16,979 nucleotides of DNA, taken from an uncultured Porphyromonadaceae bacterium. Its GTDB lineage: Bacteria; Bacteroidota; Bacteroidia; Bacteroidales; Muribaculaceae. Shown here one piece after another: positions 8,698 to 15,694 of the stretch (within the stretch, counting starts at the first letter, position 1; the number at the start of each line of letters is the position of its first letter). A model generated the notes under the pieces. The model did no database searches. It was not told the origin of the DNA and was given only the letters and a program-made list of their open reading frames with translations. The translations under genes and the position numbers were made by a program. The DNA is taken from contig CABQCA010000034.1 of assembly GCA_902462525.1 (NCBI GenBank), positions 1 through 16,979 on the forward strand, written 5' to 3'.

Positions 8698-10565
8698 TTC
8701 AACATTCTGGGAGTGTCGAGCAATTTATTTGCCTGATTGAATTTCTGATTGTCGGAGAGTTCGTCGGCCGGACGGCCGGCGCCTTCCTGCATCATGGCCC
8801 GCAGTTCGGGAAGATGCGAGCGGTAGACTTCGCGGGGCGAAACACCGTACTTGTTGCACAGCGATGCCGCCATACCCACCACTTCGCCCATCATGCCGGT
8901 GGTGCGCATCACACGCACTGTGCCCAGCGCCACGTGGGTGACACTGATGTTGCGCCCCGCCATGAAGAGATTGTCCACATTGCGCGAGTACAGACATCGG
9001 TAAGGCAAAGCGTAGGGATAGATGAATATATGCTTGGTAGCGGCCTTGAATTCTCGGCCCGGGAAGCGGCGGCTGTTGTCAGGAGCCGGAAAATGAAGGT
9101 CGAGGCTCCACGATGCGGCGAACGATGCATCTTCATGGAACACATTCTTGTCGATATCGTCCTGCTTGACGATGTAGTCGCCCACAAGACGCCGCGACTC
9201 GCGTTTGCCTGCTATGTAGGCCATCCAGTCGAGCGAACGGTTGCGGTATTTTTCATTGTCGGCAAGATGATTCTTGAGATAGCTCCAGTTCGAAAGCACT
9301 ACGAGCATTCCGTAGTCGCGCACGGTTTCGGCCTCGGTAATCTGATTGCGGTTCATGCCTGTTTCCCAGGTCCATTCACCCATGGTGACACGCTCGCAGG
9401 TGGAATCGTTGAACTCCAGACCGTAGCAGAACTCCGGAAATCGGGTCGGCCGTGCTTCTTTCTTCGTGTACCACTGGACGGAGGCGCCCATGGTAAGCGA
9501 GTCGGGCTGTTCCGGCGCCAGAGGCTCGTTGAACTCGCTGCGGCCCTCGCGGCCCATCATGTAGTCGGCACCGGCAAGATAGCCGATGGTGCCGTCGCCT
9601 GTGCAGTCGCTGAAAAGAGGCGCGGTAAGCACCGTCTCGCGGCCGTTCTCGATATTCTCGATGGTCACCGAAGCTATTTTCGAGCCGTCGGTGCTTACCT
9701 TTGTGGCACGGTTGCACGGATAGAGAGTGATGTTGGGCTCGGCCATAATGAAGGAGTCTTTCTTAGCGTCTTCATAGCACTCTGCCGGCTGGGCATTTCC
9801 TTTGCGGCTATGGCCGAATTCACGTATCATGCGCCCCAGACCTTTGTTGGGTCCGAGTTCGATGTGACCGCCGAGATGAACACGCACTTCGGCGCTGTTG
9901 TTTCCGCCAAGAACGGGACGATCGTTGACAAGAGCGACCTTCATACCGTTTCGGGCTGCAGTGGCGGCGGCGCACATGCCGGCGATACCACCGCCCACCA
10001 CCACCATGTCGTAGCCGGCTGTGACTGTTGCTGCTGTGTCGAGCCCGAGAGCTCGGCGGCGCAGAGCGGCGAGGCTGTCACCGCCGTCGGGAAGCTCTAT
10101 GTCCTCATCGGTGAGCACAATGGCGTCGCAACGGCCGTTGAAGCCGCTGAGGTCGTGCAGTGCAAGAGTCTGCTTGCCGGCCTTGAGATTTAAAGTACCG
10201 GCCTTCTGCCATTCCCACTGTTTGCCGGTACTGCCAAGCGTAGCCGGCAGTGTCTTGCCGCCGACCTTTACCTTGAACTTTCCCGGACCTTCGGCATCGG
10301 TCCAGGGTGATGTCCAGTTGAAAGTACGCACGTAAACGCTATAGCGCCCTTTCTCGGGAACGTCGATCTGTGTCTGCGCATCGGCAACGGGCACCCCCAT
10401 GCCATGTGCCATGAGGTAGGGCGAACCCATACGGTCCATAAACTGCTGATCGAGTACCCAGCCGCCCTTATCGGCGAACGACTCGGCTTCGACCCACAGG
10501 CAAGCCCCCGACGCCCACGGCATGGCCGCGAGCGCCAGGAGCGATGTCAGCATTGCTTTTTTCAT
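8694..10565 (-). CDS. Secreted FAD-dependent oxidoreductase with N-terminal carbohydrate-binding-like domain
   Basis: A 623-residue protein from the ATG at 10565; a GTG one codon upstream (10568) is possible but unneeded. A signal peptide (~1-21) is followed by a beta-sandwich (~22-160, starting CLWVEAESFADKGGWVLD) like galactose-binding or CBM-type modules. The rest is a PF12831-type flavoprotein: the Rossmann motif VVVGGGIAGMCAA with GxGxxG at 191-196, LGGNNSAEVRVHLGG (219-233), DCTGDGTIGYLAGADY (320-335), KRESRR (454-459) and a closing NLFMAGRNIS (532-541) typical of FAD proteins. Relatives occur in many PULs and are sometimes labelled xanthan lyase without support; no lyase fold is visible here. 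A role oxidising a sugar or glycoside is inferred; substrate and electron acceptor are unknown. A 15-base gap separates it from the lipoprotein gene upstream, and its stop overlaps the alpha-galactosidase start (ATGA at 8697-8694). Confidence 0.86.
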   Translation of the reverse strand: MKKAMLTSLLALAAMPWASGACLWVEAESFADKGGWVLDQQFMDRMGSPYLMAHGMGVPVADAQTQIDVPEKGRYSVYVRTFNWTSPWTDAEGPGKFKVKVGGKTLPATLGSTGKQWEWQKAGTLNLKAGKQTLALHDLSGFNGRCDAIVLTDEDIELPDGGDSLAALRRRALGLDTAATVTAGYDMVVVGGGIAGMCAAATAARNGMKVALVNDRPVLGGNNSAEVRVHLGGHIELGPNKGLGRMIREFGHSRKGNAQPAECYEDAKKDSFIMAEPNITLYPCNRATKVSTDGSKIASVTIENIENGRETVLTAPLFSDCTGDGTIGYLAGADYMMGREGRSEFNEPLAPEQPDSLTMGASVQWYTKKEARPTRFPEFCYGLEFNDSTCERVTMGEWTWETGMNRNQITEAETVRDYGMLVVLSNWSYLKNHLADNEKYRNRSLDWMAYIAGKRESRRLVGDYIVKQDDIDKNVFHEDASFAASWSLDLHFPAPDNSRRFPGREFKAATKHIFIYPYALPYRCLYSRNVDNLFMAGRNISVTHVALGTVRVMRTTGMMGEVVGMAASLCNKYGVSPREVYRSHLPELRAMMQEGAGRPADELSDNQKFNQANKLLDTPRMLK

Positions 10566-10580
10566 CACGGAATAAAGCGT

Positions 10581-12167
10581 TTATTTTACTGTGACGTCGG
10601 TAAGTTTCACCCAGCCGTCGGCTGTGATGTCGCCCTTGGCGGCAATCTTTAGACCGATACGGTTGTCGCGTGTGGTGTCGACAATGCCTACGGCCCATGT
10701 GTAGCTGCCGGAAGCGACGCCGCCCATGCTGAGGTTTGTCTCGTAGGTCATTGGCTTGCCTTTGATCCACATGTCGAGGCACGGTTTTTCGTCGACATAG
10801 ACCTTCACCGGCTGATCGGTCGACTTGTCGAGCAGTGCGAAAGCCACCTTATATTTCTGATTCCACTGCGGAATGTTCGTGGGGCAGTAGCCCCAGCCAA
10901 GGTTGCTCCAGCGGTGTGTGATGGTCACATTGTCGGAACTTCCCGGGTTCACAGGCAGCGAAATTTTGTCGGGATACAGACGGTAGCCGCCTTCAGCAAT
11001 GAAATCCTTCACAAGGTCGAAAGCATTGTTGAACCAGCGCCATGTCTCGCCGGCGAGCTGATTCGACGAATAGCGGAAGTCCATCATATTCACCGAAGCG
11101 TTGCGGGCCTCGTCGAACTCGCCGCGGCGCACTTCGCCGTGGTCGGCATAGCCGTCGCCCTTGATGGAGCCGCCGTGCGAGCTTTCCACCCAGCCGCCTT
11201 CGGCGATAATGGGCACGCGGTAGCGCATCTTGAGGGCGTAGTTGCGTTCCCAGGTGGTGTAGTAGCTCTTCATGCCGAAGGCATCGTGGCGCAGAGAGTA
11301 GCCTTTGTCGACGAGCTTGTCGATAAGACGCTCGGCAACACCCGTATCCGCACCGCCGAATGTATTGTACGACATGAGGCAGCGATGGTAATTGATGACA
11401 CACGGCACTTCCTTGAAAGCCGAAAGATAGGCGTCGCTGGCCCAGTCGATGGTAGCTTCGCGCGGGCCGTCGTTGTTAGGACCGGTTGAATAAGTGCATG
11501 TGTGGCTCTCGCCCCATTTGCCCAGACCGAATCCCGACATGAACATTGTTTTGTCGGCATCATCGAATTCTGCAGCAAAAGCACGCAGAAATTCACCGAA
11601 TTTTTCCTGGAAAACAGGATCATCAGGGTACGGCGACCAAACCTGCACCGAGCCTGTAGTCGACATGAAGCCCTGGGCACCTGCGGCGCGAACGAAATCG
11701 GGAGTGAAATTGTCGTGCTTGTCCTGCGAGTCGCAGATGAATGAGAAGGCCAGCTTGAGGCCGCGTTCCTTAGCTCCGTCGACGAGCATATGGAAACGGC
11801 GGGCATACTTCGATTCCGACGGGTCCTGGTTCCATACATACACGCCCTCGCGGGGGTTGAAGTATGTCCAGGCGGCGCGAATGAACAGCACGCTGGCGTA
11901 GTCCGACACCTTTACGGTACCTTCCGACGTGGGATAGTTGTCGTAGATGTTCCAGAAATTGTCGTTGAGACCATCACCAAGACCGGCATAGAGCACCCAG
12001 CCTGTCATCGGATTCTTGAGGTTGGTGTAGCGGTCGGGCTTGATGTCGACAACCTTGTTGCCCGATATTTCCCAATTGTGGGTTGTGCTGTCGACCTTCA
12101 CATCGTCATCGCTGCAGGCCGCAAGTGCAAGTCCCGTCAGAAAAAATGGAATATATTTCAGTTTCAT
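10581..12167 (-). CDS. Surface lipoprotein, DUF4874/DUF4832-like TIM-barrel putative glycosidase
   Basis: A 528-residue lipoprotein with lipobox LALAAC (Cys18) followed by SDDDVK; the acidic run after Cys is the Bacteroidota signal for export to the cell surface. The motif KNPMTGWVLYAG (51-62) and the strand pattern that follows (VLFIRAAWTYFNPREG, LKLAFSFICDSQ, MFMSGFGLGKWGESH, PIIAEGGWVESS) look like a glycosidase-type (beta/alpha)8 barrel over ~50-395. A beta-sandwich fills ~400-528, as in DUF4832 proteins. Candidate catalytic residues are Glu220 (WGES, after a barrel strand) and Glu323 (IIAEGG, a later strand), the spacing of a retaining clan GH-A enzyme. This comes from motif reading only, and I cannot place it in a numbered GH family. 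As the only enzyme-like lipoprotein in the window it is the best candidate for the first, extracellular cut. It follows the inverted-repeat gap and leads the enzyme half of the operon. Confidence 0.75.
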   Translation of the reverse strand: MKLKYIPFFLTGLALAACSDDDVKVDSTTHNWEISGNKVVDIKPDRYTNLKNPMTGWVLYAGLGDGLNDNFWNIYDNYPTSEGTVKVSDYASVLFIRAAWTYFNPREGVYVWNQDPSESKYARRFHMLVDGAKERGLKLAFSFICDSQDKHDNFTPDFVRAAGAQGFMSTTGSVQVWSPYPDDPVFQEKFGEFLRAFAAEFDDADKTMFMSGFGLGKWGESHTCTYSTGPNNDGPREATIDWASDAYLSAFKEVPCVINYHRCLMSYNTFGGADTGVAERLIDKLVDKGYSLRHDAFGMKSYYTTWERNYALKMRYRVPIIAEGGWVESSHGGSIKGDGYADHGEVRRGEFDEARNASVNMMDFRYSSNQLAGETWRWFNNAFDLVKDFIAEGGYRLYPDKISLPVNPGSSDNVTITHRWSNLGWGYCPTNIPQWNQKYKVAFALLDKSTDQPVKVYVDEKPCLDMWIKGKPMTYETNLSMGGVASGSYTWAVGIVDTTRDNRIGLKIAAKGDITADGWVKLTDVTVK

Positions 12168-12195
12168 TATTGATCTTACTATTGAGTTATTATTT

Positions 12196-12306
12196 GGTGA
12201 AGAGTGAAAGGTGAAAAGTGAAGATAATAGTTAAGGCGGTAAGAGGCCATTATCTTAGCTTTATAATTAACCTTTCACTTTTCACTCTTCACCTTTCACC
12301 ATTCAC
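12196..12306. repeat. Inverted repeat of GTGAA heptads between the susE-like gene and the enzyme genes
   Basis: This fills most of the only sizeable gap in the window (12168-12308, 141 bases). The left arm has four GTGAA units at 12197, 12204, 12211 and 12218, exactly seven bases apart; the right arm has five TTCAC units at 12274, 12281, 12288, 12295 and 12302, also every seven bases. Pairing 12196-12222 with 12274-12300 matches 23 of 27 positions; the four mismatches are the two-base spacers GA and AG that are swapped between arms. Inside it an exact 8-bp stem pairs AAGATAAT (12221-12228) with ATTATCTT (12249-12256). In mRNA it would form a long hairpin starting just after the SusE-like stop. 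No U-run follows, so it is not a standard intrinsic terminator. Possible roles are mRNA stabilisation, a processing site, or a repeat-family insertion. I saw no TTTG/TAnnTTTG Bacteroides-type promoter in the gap. Confidence 0.85.
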
Positions 12307-12308
12307 AT

Positions 12309-13937
12309 TTATCGTACTTCAAACACTACGGTCATGGTCCGGAGATTTACGCACACATAGTTGCAGCCTTCGGGAACCACGAAGCAGGCATAGCGGTTGT
12401 CGCCCTGACCTCCGACGATTTTCTCCTCGACACCGGGAGCGGCATTTGTGAAGCCGTGGTGGTCGTTGCGTTTGGCATCGGCAGTCGAGCCATAAGCATA
12501 TACGTTGTTCTCGATCGAGCTTACCAGGAAGGTGAGAGCGCCGCCGGGGATTGTCTCGCCGCCCCACTTTGTCATGTTGGCGCCACGCGGGATTGCCGAA
12601 CCGGAGTAGACAAACACCTGAGGATCGGCCAGCGACGGTGTGAGCGAGTATTTCTCCTGGAAGCCTGCTTTGAGACCGGTATCGTGTGCCATGTCGTTGA
12701 AACCGCCCCACATCCAGAGCCGGGTCACTTCCTGCGTGTAGGGATTGATCTTGTCGACGGTATTGTTATAGCTTACTGATACGGGTTTGAGGTCGGTGGC
12801 AGCCGAGTAGACGGTGACATTACGCTGTGTAGTGTTCACAACCACACGATAAGTGCCGTCAGCAGGTATTGTCCATCCCTGAGCGCCCAGCGAGGCAGCC
12901 GGTACCTGCCCGAAGTCCATCGGGAGACCGTCGGTCAGTTCGCTGTCGGTTGATTTCTTAGGCACAATTACCAGCGATTTCTGCTCCTCATAGAGGATAG
13001 GCAGACAAAGAGTACCGGCTTTGAGTTCGCCGCGCCAGGCGTAGACAGCATCGTCTTCGAGCGTACGTACTATCTCGATGTCGTCGGAGCCTACCGCCGA
13101 ACCGCTGAGGAAGAGCTGATCGATGTCGAGCACAGCGCCGGCAACAACAATCTTCACGGTCTTCTTGTTAAGGTCTACAGTCACGCGATAAGTCTCGTCC
13201 TCGGAGATAATCCAGCTGGCGGCTCCGGCACGGTCGACCATCGCTGCAGCCATTTCGTCTTCTGTAACGGGAGTATCAGTGCCCGACGCAGGTGCGATGG
13301 CATTTTCCTCGCCGGCATAATCAACGGGGAATGAAACGGCTCCGGCAGTGAGCTTGCCCATGTAAGAATAAATATTCGACGTAGCCGATGTAGGCTGGAT
13401 TTCAATGGTATTGTCGCCGTTGGCTATGTAGAGTCTATCGGCACGGAACTGCTTGGGACCGTAGGTCTTCACGCGGACCTGTGCCGTGGCGATGTCGGGA
13501 ATGACGGTGCGCGGGCCATTGAAATCGGCCGTCACATTGAGGTTGAGAGTGTAGACAGAGCTTGTGAGGGCACCGAAATGGTCCACAAGCAAGGTCTGCA
13601 GGTCCTTGTTGGTATATGTGCGCCTGAAGTTGCCGTCGTCCTCGTATTCCTTGATCGATGGCTTGGTACTTTCCGACACATCGTACTTGTAGCTGTAGGT
13701 GGTGATGTAGTCGTTGCCGTAGTCCATGGCCGGATTCCACTCAACGGTGAGCGCCACGGCATCGGGGTTGGCCTCATCGAGCACCACGTAGTCGCTCGAT
13801 GTAGTGAGCTGTATCACGGCATTGGTGCGCGAATAGGAATTGTCGATGTCCTCGTCGCCGCAGGCCGTCACAGCGCCGGCCAGCAGCGCTATGGCTGTCA
13901 GGCGGGCTGTGTTGCTGATTATATTATTATATTTCAT
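12309..13937 (-). CDS. SusE/SusF-like surface glycan-binding lipoprotein
   Basis: A 542-residue lipoprotein with lipobox Cys26 in TACGDEDID; the acidic residues after Cys point to surface export. Residues ~38-160 look like the N-terminal Ig-like SusE domain (VIQLTTSSDYVVLDEANPDA, then ALTVEWNPAMDYGNDY). Two similar starch-binding-like repeats follow: ~165-268 (RLYIANGD... ETYRVTVDLNKKTVKIV) and ~271-379 (QLFLSGSAVGSDD... GTYRVVVNTTQRNVTVY). Each ends with the same strand pair, so they look like internal duplicates. A different C-terminal domain (~386-542) is rich in aromatic residues (RLWMWGGFNDMAHD, NMTKWGGE, VENNVYAYG-type strand). SusE and SusF proteins bind glycan beside the SusCD transporter and have no catalytic activity. 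The position directly after the susD-like gene (21-base gap) supports the call. Which glycan it binds is not readable. Confidence 0.82.
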   Translation of the reverse strand: MKYNNIISNTARLTAIALLAGAVTACGDEDIDNSYSRTNAVIQLTTSSDYVVLDEANPDAVALTVEWNPAMDYGNDYITTYSYKYDVSESTKPSIKEYEDDGNFRRTYTNKDLQTLLVDHFGALTSSVYTLNLNVTADFNGPRTVIPDIATAQVRVKTYGPKQFRADRLYIANGDNTIEIQPTSATSNIYSYMGKLTAGAVSFPVDYAGEENAIAPASGTDTPVTEDEMAAAMVDRAGAASWIISEDETYRVTVDLNKKTVKIVVAGAVLDIDQLFLSGSAVGSDDIEIVRTLEDDAVYAWRGELKAGTLCLPILYEEQKSLVIVPKKSTDSELTDGLPMDFGQVPAASLGAQGWTIPADGTYRVVVNTTQRNVTVYSAATDLKPVSVSYNNTVDKINPYTQEVTRLWMWGGFNDMAHDTGLKAGFQEKYSLTPSLADPQVFVYSGSAIPRGANMTKWGGETIPGGALTFLVSSIENNVYAYGSTADAKRNDHHGFTNAAPGVEEKIVGGQGDNRYACFVVPEGCNYVCVNLRTMTVVFEVR

Positions 13938-13958
13938 AATATTTCGATCGTTGTTTGA

Positions 13959-15677
13959 TTAGTAACCGGGGTTGTTGCGCAGATTCGGGCAAAGCTCGAT
14001 GTCGTGGGTAGGTATCGGCCACAGGTACTGGCGGTCGGGGAAGACTCGCTTGGCGCCCAGGCCGCAGTAGCCGGCATTGTAGAGGGCGGAGAAGTCGGCA
14101 AGACCGTCTTCATCGATCTGCGGAGTCATGCCCCAGAACCACAGACCCTTGTTGACAATATTGCTGAGCAGGTCGGCAGGAGGAAGATTGATGTAATTGT
14201 AGCCGTTGAGGGCTTTGGAGGCAAGTTTCCAGCGGATAAGGTCCATGTAGCGGAGACCTTCGTTGGCCAGCTCCATGCGGCGTTCCACTCGCACGGCCTT
14301 GCGCATGGCCTCCTGAGTACCGAGTTCGACTGCCGGATAGACGTCGGTGGCTGCACGGTTCACGCCGTAAGCACGGGCGCGGACGCTGTTGATAGCCTCG
14401 GTGACGGATTCGTCGAGTTCGCCGAGTTCGATTTTGGCCTCGGCGTACATGAGGAGCACATCGGCGTAGCGCATCATCACATAGTCGCGCTCCACTTTCT
14501 TGCCGTTTTCAGTCCACGAAATGTCGATGCCTTTCTTCCACAGCAGGCCGTTATACGACGCGTACTGGTTGACGGCACGGTTGTCGGCGTTGCTCTGCAT
14601 CTGGCCGGTGGTATAGTTCATCACCTTGGTCACGTCGGGACGGGGATTGTACTCGAAACCGCAGTGCTCGGTGCCGAACTCAACGATGGTCTTGGTGCAT
14701 CGCGGGTCGCGGTTGGCGAATGGGTTGCGCGGATCGAAGAGGGGCGACTCGTCGATAGGCAGACCGTCGGTGCAGAGGAACGCTGCGAAAAGGTCCCACG
14801 AAGGATTGTCCGAGCCGTAGCCGCCGGCGTTACGGGGCAGACCGTTGTTCACGTACCACTGGTCGAGAATCACGTCGTTTGCGAGAGAGCGTGGAATGAA
14901 GAACACTTTTTCGGGATTTTCCTTGGTGCTCTGAAGGAAGAGTTTCGAGAAATCGGGTTCGAGCGAGTAAACCTTCAGGTCCATGCAACGCTTTGCGGCG
15001 TCGGCTGCGATGGCATAGTCGCCGTGATAGAGGGCGAAACGGGCCTTCATGGCCAGAGCTGCGCCCTTGGTGGCATGCTGTGCGGCGGTACCGTAGCTCA
15101 CGGGCAGATATTCGATGGCTTTGTCGAAATCGTCGTAGGCAAGCTGCTTCACCTCGTTCTTGTCGCGGCGTCCTTTCTGCTCGGCCTCCGAAATAGTCTC
15201 GGTGCCTTCCATGTAGGGTACGTCGCCGTAGTAGCAGGTGAGTTCGGCGTACTTGCAGGCACGGCAGAAGTAAGCCTCACCGGCAAAGCGGTTTAGCTTC
15301 TCTTCGGTCATGGTGCCTTCGGCCTTGTGGTAGTTGGCAAGAAGGGTGTTGGCACGGGCAATGAGCTTGTAGCTCTGCTGCCACAGGTTGTACACTTCCC
15401 ACTGCTGGCCGTTCATGGTGCCGTCGAGCACGGTACCGTTGCTGCCCGGGTTACGGTTCTGCTGACGGTAGGTGAAGTTGTCGGTCCACTGCTCGGAGCC
15501 TTCGAGAGGCTGGTTCCAGTAGCCGAGAATATAGAATTCGTTGACGGCCATCTGCAGCTCGGTCTCGTTGGAGTACCACGACGAACTGTTGCCCTGTGCC
15601 AGAGGCTCGATGTCCATGGTTTCGCAGGAACTGAGAGCCATGGCGGCGAGGACCGTTGTATATAGTATCTTCTTCAT
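13959..15677 (-). CDS. SusD-like (RagB/SusD family) nutrient-uptake lipoprotein
   Basis: A 572-residue lipoprotein, Cys18 in MALSSCETMDIEPLAQGN, of the usual SusD length. The N-terminal half shows the SusD TPR-like helices (VYNLWQQSYKLIARANTLL, NRFAGEAYFCRACKYAELTCYYGDVPY, QLAYDDFDKAIEYLP, TKGAALAMKARFALYHGDYAIAADAA). The C-terminal half has RYADVLLMYAEAKIELG, VRVERRMELANEGLRYMDLIRW and the signature ending LWPIPTHDIELCPNLRNNPGY. SusD proteins sit as a lid on the SusC channel and capture the ligand at the cell surface. The gene starts 17 bases after the susC-like stop. The loop around residues 290-350, rich in Asn, Gly and aromatic residues, probably helps set ligand choice, but no substrate can be deduced. 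Confidence 0.96.
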   Translation of the reverse strand: MKKILYTTVLAAMALSSCETMDIEPLAQGNSSSWYSNETELQMAVNEFYILGYWNQPLEGSEQWTDNFTYRQQNRNPGSNGTVLDGTMNGQQWEVYNLWQQSYKLIARANTLLANYHKAEGTMTEEKLNRFAGEAYFCRACKYAELTCYYGDVPYMEGTETISEAEQKGRRDKNEVKQLAYDDFDKAIEYLPVSYGTAAQHATKGAALAMKARFALYHGDYAIAADAAKRCMDLKVYSLEPDFSKLFLQSTKENPEKVFFIPRSLANDVILDQWYVNNGLPRNAGGYGSDNPSWDLFAAFLCTDGLPIDESPLFDPRNPFANRDPRCTKTIVEFGTEHCGFEYNPRPDVTKVMNYTTGQMQSNADNRAVNQYASYNGLLWKKGIDISWTENGKKVERDYVMMRYADVLLMYAEAKIELGELDESVTEAINSVRARAYGVNRAATDVYPAVELGTQEAMRKAVRVERRMELANEGLRYMDLIRWKLASKALNGYNYINLPPADLLSNIVNKGLWFWGMTPQIDEDGLADFSALYNAGYCGLGAKRVFPDRQYLWPIPTHDIELCPNLRNNPGY

Positions 15678-15694
15678 TGTTTCTTTGTGAATGG

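Noticed and set aside
8814..10193. Long plus-strand open frame (459 codons)
   Set aside because: It is the mirror of the FAD oxidoreductase gene. His- and Ala-rich translation without a fold, and no start context or partner gene support it.
8694..10568. Xanthan lyase annotation for the flavoprotein
   Set aside because: The sequence shows a GxGxxG Rossmann fold and FAD motifs, not the alpha/alpha toroid and beta-sandwich of polysaccharide lyase family 8.
12196..12306. Intrinsic terminator at the inverted repeat
   Set aside because: No run of U follows the stem on the transcribed strand, and the next gene continues the operon, so a simple terminator is not supported.
12168..12308. Internal promoter for the enzyme genes
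   Set aside because: Neither TTTG at -33 nor TAnnTTTG at -7 is found on the minus strand of this gap.
12190..12310. MITE or insertion-sequence remnant at the inverted repeat
   Set aside because: No clear target-site duplication flanks the arms and no transposase fragment is nearby; the heptad phasing is also not typical of IS ends.
14004..15296. Long plus-strand open frame (430 codons)
   Set aside because: It lies opposite the susD-like gene; GC-rich codon use on the real strand leaves few stops on the other. No recognisable domains.
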